A DNA stretch of 7,815 nt from an uncultured Phycisphaera sp. (GTDB lineage: Bacteria > Planctomycetota > Phycisphaerae > Phycisphaerales > SM1A02), in NCBI GenBank assembly GCA_937911845.1, contig CALDQF010000232.1, positions 1-7,815 of the forward strand, written 5' to 3'. Below are positions 1 through 5,696 of the stretch, piece by piece (position 1 is the stretch's first letter; every line of letters begins with the position of its first letter). Position numbers and translations under genes: made by a program. A model generated the notes under the pieces. The model ran no database searches. It had not been told where the DNA came from and worked only from the letters and a program-made list of their open reading frames with translations.

Positions 1-384
1 GCCCAACCCCCACTTGCCAAAAGCACCAGTGGCATAACCGGCCTGCTGCAACTTTGTGGCCAAGGTGGGCGTGCCTTCGGGCATAGCCCGCTGGCCGGCA
101 AAGCGGCCTTCCATCTTTGGCAATTCGCCATTGTCGCGGATGGGTGACGTGGCCAGACTCTTGCCGGTCAACAAACAGGCACGGCTGGGAGCACATACAC
201 ACGCCGAGGAGTAGGCCCGGGTGAACTGCATGCCTTCCTCGGCCAAAGCATCAAGGTGTGGCGTTTCAATCCGGGTGGAACCCGTGCAACCAAGATCGTG
301 CAGACCAAGATCATCCGCGAAAATCAGAAGAACATTTGGTGACGACTCCGCATCAACACACAACGCCAAGAGAAACTGCAACAT
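1..384 (-). CDS. Sulfatase, N-terminal part (runs off the left edge)
   Basis: Translating the minus strand from the ATG at 384 gives 128 residues of an alkaline-phosphatase-fold sulfatase, a formylglycine-dependent enzyme that removes sulfate esters from sugars or other substrates. Visible hallmarks are the metal-binding Asp pair in NVLLIFADDLG (D24, D25), the 'TPHLDALAEEG' motif, the C-x-P-S-R site CAPSRACLLTG with Cys64 as the residue matured to formylglycine, and FGKWGLG (K124) at the edge. The C-terminal two thirds lie outside the window, so substrate class cannot be assigned. It follows xylB by 39 nt on the same strand, which argues for co-transcription. The first ATG leaves only a 12-residue leader (MLQFLLALCVDA), short for a signal peptide. 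There is no in-frame ATG, GTG or TTG between the xylB stop and this ATG, and no clear ribosome binding site. Family assignment is firm; export and start are uncertain. Confidence 0.93.
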   Translation of the reverse strand, partial: MLQFLLALCVDAESSPNVLLIFADDLGLHDLGCTGSTRIETPHLDALAEEGMQFTRAYSSACVCAPSRACLLTGKSLATSPIRDNGELPKMEGRFAGQRAMPEGTPTLATKLQQAGYATGAFGKWGLG

Positions 385-423
385 TTTCGCAGCGTACGCG
401 AGAGTCCAAGCAAAGATGAATTC

Positions 424-1890
424 TTATCCAGAGACCCCGTAGTGCTTTGCCAGTGCCCTGTGGTATTGAGCAAGGAAATCGCGATACGCCGCCACATTGT
501 CCGAAGGAACAACCGGATCCCCGCACGGCGTCAGTGGCCCCGCCACCTCCGCCAAAGCTTCGGGCGAAGCATTCCCGCCCAACGACCAAGCCGCCTGGAT
601 CGCCGCGCCCAGCGCACCAGATTCAGGTTCTTGCATCGGGATGACGGTCGCGTGCAGCATGTCGGCCAAGATCTGGTTCCACAAAGGATTGGTTGAACCC
701 CCGCCGACCAACCGGACTTCGTGGATGGGTACCCCCAGCGTGCGGAAGCGATCGATCCCCCAACATAAATTTGCCGACACCGCTTCAATGGCCGCGCGGT
801 ACAGGCGACCTGGGGCCAACCACCCTTTGCGAATGCCGGTGATGGTGCCCGAAGCCTCAGGCAAATCGGGAACCCGTTCCCCCATGTGGAACGGCAACCA
901 AATCATGCCACCACAACCCGGCTCCACCTTGGACGCCAGCTGGGTCAACTCGGCATGATCACGCTGAAGGGTTGATCGAACTTCTTCCACCACCCCGGTG
1001 GCATTCATCGTGCACAGCAACGGGAGCCATCCCCCGCTGGAACCACAGAACGGCGCGATCAACCCTTCGCTATCAATGACCGGGCAATTTGAGTGGGCAA
1101 ACGCTGTGGCCGAAGTGCCCAAACTGATGACCACCACGCCCGGGGCAGCCGCCCCAGCACCGATCGCGCTCATCATGTTGTCACCGCCTCCCGCGGCCAC
1201 CGGTGTTCCTTCGGACAAACCCGACCAGGCCGCGCCTGCAGTCGACACCTGACCGGCCCACTGCGGCGCTTCCACCAACGGAGGGAGTCGACGCTCGAGG
1301 TCACCACCAATTTTGGCCACCCGCTGCGCGTCAAACGCGCGCTGCTTCACGTCAAAGAAGCCCGTGCCCGAAGCGTCGCCCGTCTCCATCGTTCTCGTGG
1401 AGGTGAACTTGAAGTTGATGTAGTCGTGGGGCAGCATCATGGTGGTGGTGCGTGCCCAAGCTTCTGGCTCATGCTGCTGCACCCACAGAACCTTGGATGC
1501 GGTGAAGCCCACTGGCACCGAGGCCCCAAAACGCTCCGACAATTCTTCGGCCTGCTGGGTCGTTGAGGTGTCGCACCACAACTTCGCGGGCCGCACCACC
1601 GCACCGTCCTCGTCCAAGAGCACCAAGCCATGCTGTTGCCCAGAAACCCCAACCGCCTGCACTTGGCCAAGATCAATGCCTTGCGCGGAAATTTGCTTCA
1701 GGCAATCTTGCACGGCATCGACCCACGCACCGGGATGCTGTTCGGCCGCACCGGTGGGCAATCCCGCAATCAAGTCGTACTTGGCCGATCCACGGGCCAA
1801 GACCTTGGCCTGAACCAGATCCACGGCCACCGCCTTGGTGCCCTGGGTGCCCACGTCAATACCGACCACCAATTGCTGGGCCGCGTTCAT
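424..1890 (-). CDS. xylB: Xylulokinase (FGGY family)
   Basis: This 488-residue protein is close to the usual xylulokinase length and phosphorylates D-xylulose with ATP to xylulose 5-phosphate in the cytoplasm, the second step of the xylose isomerase pathway. The N-terminal FGGY domain opens with the phosphate-binding motif GIDVGTQGTKAV (D12) and contains GVSGQQHG (about 81-88), a substrate-site motif typical of xylulokinases, and LPHDYINF (about 153-160). The catalytic Asp is D237 in GGGDN. The C-terminal domain carries SLGTSA (256-261), YRAAIEA (364-370) and the ATP-binding LVGGGSTNPLWNQILAD (394-410), then ESGALGAA. The ATG lies 2 nt after the xylA stop with no good ribosome binding site, so translation is probably coupled to xylA. 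Placement directly after xylA separates it from glycerol or ribulose kinases of the same family. Confidence 0.97.
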   Translation of the reverse strand: MNAAQQLVVGIDVGTQGTKAVAVDLVQAKVLARGSAKYDLIAGLPTGAAEQHPGAWVDAVQDCLKQISAQGIDLGQVQAVGVSGQQHGLVLLDEDGAVVRPAKLWCDTSTTQQAEELSERFGASVPVGFTASKVLWVQQHEPEAWARTTTMMLPHDYINFKFTSTRTMETGDASGTGFFDVKQRAFDAQRVAKIGGDLERRLPPLVEAPQWAGQVSTAGAAWSGLSEGTPVAAGGGDNMMSAIGAGAAAPGVVVISLGTSATAFAHSNCPVIDSEGLIAPFCGSSGGWLPLLCTMNATGVVEEVRSTLQRDHAELTQLASKVEPGCGGMIWLPFHMGERVPDLPEASGTITGIRKGWLAPGRLYRAAIEAVSANLCWGIDRFRTLGVPIHEVRLVGGGSTNPLWNQILADMLHATVIPMQEPESGALGAAIQAAWSLGGNASPEALAEVAGPLTPCGDPVVPSDNVAAYRDFLAQYHRALAKHYGVSG

Positions 1891-1892
1891 GT

Positions 1893-3212
1893 TTAGAAGT
1901 ATCCGTTCAAAAGGTTTTCCATCAGTTCTTGGCGACCGCTATCGATGGCCTGCACGTTGGTCTTCATGGCGTGGGCCTCCAACTCGGCCATGGAAGCGTT
2001 CCCCGCTTCGATGGAGCGACCGAGGTCGCTGTCCCATGAGACGTAACGCAAACGCATCAGCTCGTCGAGGCGTCCGTCTTGGATGATCTGATCAGCAATC
2101 TTGAGAGCCCGGGCGAAGGTGTCCATGCCACCGATGTGGGCGTAGAACAGATCCACCGGGTCTGTGGATTGCCGCCGGAGTTTGGCGTCAAAGTTCAAGC
2201 CTCCGGTGGAGAACCCCCCTGAACGCAACACCACCAGCATCGCCATGGTGGCGTCACGCAGATCGGTGGGAAATTGGTCGGTGTCCCAGCCGAGCAGAGG
2301 ATCGCCCCGGTTGGCATCGATGGATCCCAGCAAGTCATGGCCCGCGGCGTAATCGAGTTCGTGTTGGAACGTGTGTCCGGCCAACGTGGCGTGGTTGGCC
2401 TCGATGTTCAATTTAAAATGATCCACGAGGCCGTGCTTCAATAAAAACGCGTGGCAAGACTGGGCGTCGTAGTCGTACTGATGGGTGGAAGGCTCGCAGG
2501 GTTTCGGCTCGATGTAGAACTGCCCTTCGAATCCCAGCGCCTGTTTGTGCTCCACCGCCAAATGCAACAGTCGCGCGAGGTGTTCCCCCTCCCGGCGCAT
2601 GTCGGTGTTCAGAAGGGTGTCGTAGCCCTCGCGTCCGCCCCAAAAGACGTACCCCTCGCCGCCCAAACGATGGGTCACCTCGATGGCTTTCTTCACTTGG
2701 GCCGCCGCGTGCGCAAACACATCCACGCTGGGACTGGTCCCCGCCCCGCCCATGTATCTGGGGTGCGTGAACAAACACGCGGTCCCCCAGAGCAAACGAA
2801 CTCCGGTCGACTCTTGCAAACGATCGGCGTGGTCGATCATCTCGTCAAGCTTGGCATTCGTCTCGGCAAGATCGTCGCACTCGGGGGCAATGTCTCGATC
2901 GTGGAAGCACCAGAATGGCGCCCCCAACTTGGTGACGAATTCGAACATGGCGTCCATGGTTTGGTGGGCCGCCTGCATCTCATCGTCGGCCACCGACCAT
3001 GGCATCAGGCGGCAACCCACGCCAAACGGGTCGGCTCCGGTCCCGCGCATGGCATGCCAGTAACACACCGTAAACCGCAGGTGATCCCGCATGGTTTTTC
3101 CCGCCACCATTTCATCAGCGTGGTAGTGGGTGAATGCCAACGGATTTCGACTGTCTGATCCCTCGAAGGAGATGTTTTGGACGTTTGGAAACCATGTGTC
3201 TGATTGGGTCAT
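1893..3212 (-). CDS. xylA: Xylose isomerase
   Basis: XylA interconverts D-xylose and D-xylulose in the cytoplasm using two divalent metal ions. I chose the ATG at 3212 (439 residues, matching the roughly 440 of class II enzymes) over one 39 nt upstream, because it has a good GAGGA ribosome binding site and the extra 13 residues do not match the family. Catalytic and metal residues are all present: FHDRD (His104, Asp107), WGGREGYDTL (192-200), IEPKP (Glu235, Lys237), IEANHATLAGH (Glu271, His274), DANRGD (Asp299), GWDTDQFP (Asp310, Asp312) and GGLNFDAK (Asp342). The sequence reads like the Escherichia coli enzyme with a constant +3 offset in these positions. It heads the operon xylA-xylB-sulfatase. 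A palindrome 43-67 nt upstream of the start is a candidate operator. No truncation or missing residue is seen. Confidence 0.98.
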   Translation of the reverse strand: MTQSDTWFPNVQNISFEGSDSRNPLAFTHYHADEMVAGKTMRDHLRFTVCYWHAMRGTGADPFGVGCRLMPWSVADDEMQAAHQTMDAMFEFVTKLGAPFWCFHDRDIAPECDDLAETNAKLDEMIDHADRLQESTGVRLLWGTACLFTHPRYMGGAGTSPSVDVFAHAAAQVKKAIEVTHRLGGEGYVFWGGREGYDTLLNTDMRREGEHLARLLHLAVEHKQALGFEGQFYIEPKPCEPSTHQYDYDAQSCHAFLLKHGLVDHFKLNIEANHATLAGHTFQHELDYAAGHDLLGSIDANRGDPLLGWDTDQFPTDLRDATMAMLVVLRSGGFSTGGLNFDAKLRRQSTDPVDLFYAHIGGMDTFARALKIADQIIQDGRLDELMRLRYVSWDSDLGRSIEAGNASMAELEAHAMKTNVQAIDSGRQELMENLLNGYF

Positions 3213-3217
3213 TGTGA

Positions 3218-3222
3218 TCCTC
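3218..3222 (-). promoter_or_regulatory. Ribosome binding site of xylA
   Basis: On the minus strand GAGGA is followed by TCACA and then ATG, a 5-nt spacing that suits a Shine-Dalgarno site. It decides the xylA start at 3212 instead of 3251. It is the only convincing Shine-Dalgarno site at any start in the window. Confidence 0.8.
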
Positions 3223-3254
3223 GTCGATGGTGAAATCCTAATGAACCTCATTCC

Positions 3255-3279
3255 TTGACTGTTTGTCGAAAAGAGTCAA
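3255..3279. promoter_or_regulatory. 25-bp imperfect palindrome upstream of xylA, candidate operator
   Basis: Perfect 6-bp arms TTGACT (3255-3260) and AGTCAA (3274-3279) flank a 13-base centre in which TTT (3262-3264) again mirrors AAA (3270-3272). By hand, 9 of the 12 position pairs around the centre at 3267 are complementary. The site lies 43-67 nt upstream of the xylA start in the divergent intergenic region. This location and shape fit the operator of a sugar-responsive repressor. Read on the minus strand, the right arm gives TTGACT, close to a -35 box, but no good -10 follows at normal spacing. No regulator gene is in the window, so the cognate protein is unknown. Confidence 0.5.
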
Positions 3280-3296
3280 TACCTGCACGATTCGAG

Positions 3297-3324
3297 TTGC
3301 CGCATACCAAACAAAGTCTATGAT
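3297..3324 (+). promoter_or_regulatory. Promoter of the tandem dockerin-like genes (probably leaderless)
   Basis: The -35 box TTGCCG (3297-3302, 4 of 6 consensus bases) and the -10 box TATGAT (3319-3324, 5 of 6) are separated by 16 bp. The GTG start at 3331 comes 6 bases after the -10 box, about where transcription should begin. No Shine-Dalgarno sequence fits in that space. The mRNA would therefore be leaderless or nearly so. The boxes are seen directly; their use is inferred. Confidence 0.6.
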
Positions 3325-3330
3325 TTATTC

Positions 3331-4020
3331 GTGAAATCTATCCTTCTAACGACACTCGCTCTCGCTGGGTCTGCATGGGCCCAATCTGCCTATGAGGAAT
3401 CCATCTCAGGCGATCTTTCTGACGATGCGAGTGCACCGACCCTGATTACCTCATCCCAAACCACAATCACGGTGGGCTTCACAACCAGCGAAGAGGGTCT
3501 CGATCGTGACATTTTCACCATCGAAGTCCCAACTGGATTTGAGTTGTCAGGAATTATTTTGGATGATTACAACTCCAACTACCCTGAAAATCTTGGATTC
3601 GTCGGGTTCTCATCGGGAGCGGTTCTGGACGCTGACCCAGTTCTTCCAACCGCCAACGGACTTCTTGGGTGGTACCTCCCAGACGAATCCAATGTCGGCC
3701 AAGATCTCTTCCTGGAAATGGGAGAAGCCGGCGCTGGTGCAATCGGTTATGACGCACCGCTTCCAGCCGGACCGTACACCTTCTGGGCACAAGAAACATC
3801 AGATTCCAACGACGAGTGGGTCATCAGTATCGTCCTTACTCCTGTAGGCACCAACTGCGTGGCTGATGTCAATGGCAACGGCAACGTCGACTTTTCCGAC
3901 CTGGTTCAACTTCTTTCGGCGTTTGGACCTTGCGCGTCGTGTGTCGAGGATCTCGACCAATCAGGTTCGGTGGACTTCAACGATCTCGTCAACATGTTGA
4001 GCTTCTGGGGTCCTTGTTAA
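3331..4020 (+). CDS. Secreted dockerin-like repeat protein, copy 1
   Basis: This 229-residue exported protein starts at GTG (no ATG fits) with a typical signal peptide whose h-region is ILLTTLALAGSAWA and whose likely cleavage follows A17. Residues about 20-170 form an acidic, beta-rich domain with landmarks ESISGDLSDD, DRDIFTIEVPTGFEL, NLGFVGF, LLGW and PYTFWAQETSDS. I recall similar domains in exported proteins of cyanobacteria and planctomycetes, often with a PEP-CTERM tail, but know no function. Residues 176-229 hold two dockerin-like calcium loops, D179/N181/N183/D187/D190 and D207/D209/S211/D215/D218, each followed by a helix ending in LLSAFGPC or MLSFWGPC. Cysteines 176, 201, 204 and 229 bracket the two repeats with equal spacing. 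It is followed 12 nt later by a paralogue. A role in cell-surface or complex attachment is inferred from dockerins; no cohesin is seen here. Confidence 0.88.
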   Translation: MKSILLTTLALAGSAWAQSAYEESISGDLSDDASAPTLITSSQTTITVGFTTSEEGLDRDIFTIEVPTGFELSGIILDDYNSNYPENLGFVGFSSGAVLDADPVLPTANGLLGWYLPDESNVGQDLFLEMGEAGAGAIGYDAPLPAGPYTFWAQETSDSNDEWVISIVLTPVGTNCVADVNGNGNVDFSDLVQLLSAFGPCASCVEDLDQSGSVDFNDLVNMLSFWGPC

Positions 4021-4032
4021 GCGAAAATATCC

Positions 4033-4719
4033 TTGAGAATTTTTGTCCTATCGTCGCTTGTATTGGCGGGCTCTGCCTTGGCCGAAGTGGCCTATGACGA
4101 ATCGATTTCTGGCGATCTTTCAGATGACGCAAACGCGCCAACCCTGATCTCCACATCCGAAACCACAATCACGGTTGCTTGCACCACTGATCGAGAAGGT
4201 GAGGATCGTGACATCTTCACTATTGAAGTACCGGCAGGTTTTGAACTCAAGGGAATACTCTTGGACTACTACAGGTCCAGTTACCCCGAAAATCTTGGCT
4301 TTATTGGCTTTTCAGCGGGCGCGGTTTTAAACGCCAACCCAATGGACCCCTTTGCCGATGGTCTGTTGGGGTGGAAGATGTCCGATGAGTCCAATGTCGG
4401 AGATGATCTCTTCTTGAGTATGGGACAGGCCCCAGCCTCCATCGGGTACGAGGATCCACTTCCTTCTGGCTTCTACACCTTCTGGGTTCAAGAAATCTCA
4501 GACTCCAGCGACGACTGGGTGATCAGCTTGGTTCTCTCTCCTGTAGACAACTCCTGTGCAGGCGACTTCAATGGGAACAGCGCCGTGGACTTCCCCGATC
4601 TGGTGCAATTGCTTTCAGCTTTTGGGCATTGTGCGTCCTGCGATGAGGACCTCGATGAATCAGGATCCGTGGACTTCAACGACCTCATCAGCATGTTGAG
4701 CTTCTGGGGCCCTTGTTAA
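4033..4719 (+). CDS. Secreted dockerin-like repeat protein, copy 2
   Basis: This 228-residue paralogue of the gene just upstream begins at TTG, chosen because it aligns exactly with the GTG of copy 1 and opens a good signal peptide (MRIFVLSSLVLAGSALA, cleavage likely after A17). The N-terminal domain keeps ESISGDLSDD, DRDIFTIEVPAGFEL, NLGFIGF, LLGW and YTFWVQEISDS. The C-terminal dockerin-like loops are D178/N180/N182/D186/D189 and D206/D208/S210/D214/D217. The usual Gly after position 5 of the first loop is Ser183 here, which may weaken calcium binding. Cys175, 200, 203 and 228 mirror copy 1, and there is an extra Cys50. The start lies 12 nt after the copy 1 stop, so the two are almost certainly one transcript. 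No Shine-Dalgarno site is seen. Function unknown; an extracellular, calcium-binding structural or attachment role is inferred. Confidence 0.86.
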   Translation: MRIFVLSSLVLAGSALAEVAYDESISGDLSDDANAPTLISTSETTITVACTTDREGEDRDIFTIEVPAGFELKGILLDYYRSSYPENLGFIGFSAGAVLNANPMDPFADGLLGWKMSDESNVGDDLFLSMGQAPASIGYEDPLPSGFYTFWVQEISDSSDDWVISLVLSPVDNSCAGDFNGNSAVDFPDLVQLLSAFGHCASCDEDLDESGSVDFNDLISMLSFWGPC

Positions 4720-4731
4720 GGGGGAGACATC

Positions 4732-4748
4732 TCGAGTCCACAACTCGA
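4732..4748. terminator. Small stem-loop between convergent genes, possible weak terminator
   Basis: TCGAGT (4732-4737), a 5-base loop CCACA and ACTCGA (4743-4748) make a perfect 6-bp stem in the 58-base gap between the end of copy 2 and the end of trhO. The position suits a bidirectional terminator, but there is no T-run on either strand, so intrinsic termination is doubtful. Confidence 0.3.
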
Positions 4749-4778
4749 ACTTGATGCATTACCTCGAAATTCCAGCCG

Positions 4779-5669
4779 TCACCCTTGTGAGCGAAGCGCA
4801 TCGATCTGCCGCTGCCTTTCAGCAAAACCAGCCTTTTGCTCGGGCGTGGTCTCTTCAATGCACCGATGACAACTCACCCCGCGAACATAGTGCTCGGAAA
4901 GGGTGTCCGATTCGGACAATGGCCTTCGGCAGCCGTGGCAGAGCTGGTAATCACCGATTTCGAGATTTTGGCCGACCGAGACTCTCTCATCAAACACGAA
5001 GCACTGCCCCTCCCACAGGCTGTCTTCAGCGGGAACGTCTTCGAGGTACTTCAGAATGCCACCCTCGAGGTGGTACACCTCTTCCACGCCCGCCTCTTTG
5101 AGATACGCCGTTGATTTTTCACAACGAATACCGCCGGTGCAGAACATGGCGACCTTGGGCTGCTTTCCAGCATTGATGTTGGCCTTGCACCAAGCAGGCA
5201 ACTCGCGGAAGGTGCGAATGTTTGGATTCACGGCGTTTTGGAACGTCCCGATTTCCACTTCGTAATCGTTGCGGGTGTCCACCAGGATGACGTCCGGATC
5301 AGCCAACAATGCGTTCCAATTTTTTGGGGCGACATAGGTGCCCACTAACCGGGCCGGGTCCACATCGGGCACACCCATGGTGACGATCTCTTTTTTCAAC
5401 CGAACGCGAAGCTTTCGAAAAGGGTGGCCTTGGGACGAGGACTCTTTCCAAGACAACTCAGCAAATCGCGGATCAGACTTCAAAAAGTCCAGCAACTCAA
5501 GCACCGAGGTCCGGGTGCCCGAGACGGTGGCATTGATGCCTTCGGTGGCCAACAAAATGATGCCTCGAATGCCCAAGTCTTGACATCGTGCTTCAATGCG
5601 ATCGCGCAGGACAACATGGTCGTCAAGAGACGCAAATTGGTAAAAGGTGGCGACGAAACAATCGGTCAT
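4779..5669 (-). CDS. trhO: tRNA uridine(34) 5-hydroxylase TrhO (rhodanese-domain, YceA/UPF0176 type)
   Basis: This 296-residue cytoplasmic protein matches the TrhO/YceA family, which hydroxylates U34 of certain tRNAs to 5-hydroxyuridine in an oxygen-dependent reaction, the first step toward cmo5U/mcmo5U wobble modifications. The N-terminal acylphosphatase-like part carries RGIILLATEGINATVSGT (35-52) and FRKLRVRLKKEIVTMG (84-99). The rhodanese domain includes LVDTRNDYEVEIGTF (129-143) and the active-site loop CTGGIRCEKS with Cys177 and Cys183, then YHLEGGILKYLE. The C-terminal part has two CxxC pairs, C244/C247 and C267/C270, which look like a metal-binding site. Length and order are those of the family. 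It lies 27 nt after the glycoside hydrolase gene and has a TATGAT hexamer 9 nt upstream of its ATG, so it may also have its own promoter. No functional link to the carbohydrate genes is evident. Confidence 0.95.
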   Translation of the reverse strand: MTDCFVATFYQFASLDDHVVLRDRIEARCQDLGIRGIILLATEGINATVSGTRTSVLELLDFLKSDPRFAELSWKESSSQGHPFRKLRVRLKKEIVTMGVPDVDPARLVGTYVAPKNWNALLADPDVILVDTRNDYEVEIGTFQNAVNPNIRTFRELPAWCKANINAGKQPKVAMFCTGGIRCEKSTAYLKEAGVEEVYHLEGGILKYLEDVPAEDSLWEGQCFVFDERVSVGQNLEIGDYQLCHGCRRPLSESDTLSEHYVRGVSCHRCIEETTPEQKAGFAERQRQIDALRSQG

Positions 5670-5678
5670 ACTTGCCCC

Positions 5679-5684
5679 ATCATA
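5679..5684 (-). promoter_or_regulatory. Candidate -10 box of trhO
   Basis: Minus-strand TATGAT (5 of 6 consensus bases, identical to the -10 box of the dockerin-like gene pair) ends 9 bases before the trhO ATG, within the 27-nt gap after the upstream gene. No good -35 box is seen at 16-18 bp, and no Shine-Dalgarno site lies in between except a weak GGGG. If used, the transcript would have only a few bases of leader. Confidence 0.4.
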
Positions 5685-5696
5685 AAGAAGGAAGGG

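Larger units (their letters stand above)
3331..4719 (+). repeat. Tandem gene duplication (two paralogous genes)
   Basis: The two genes at 3331-4020 and 4033-4719 align over their whole length, signal peptide included, with one single-residue gap. A hand count gives about 161 of 229 identical residues (roughly 70%). The dockerin-like region and the ISGDLSDD block are best conserved; the signal peptide differs most. The degree of divergence speaks for an old duplication kept under selection. Confidence 0.9.

Noticed and set aside
340..384. Lipoprotein signal in the sulfatase leader (LLALC)
   Set aside because: The residue before Cys9 is Leu rather than Gly, Ala or Ser, and the leader is too short.
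2451..3158. Long plus-strand open frame of 235 codons
   Set aside because: It lies antisense inside xylA, whose catalytic residues are all in place; the translation shows no recognisable motif and is a shadow of a GC-rich gene.
3210..3251. Longer xylA beginning at the ATG at 3251
   Set aside because: The 13 extra residues do not match the family, and the downstream ATG has a well-spaced GAGGA site.
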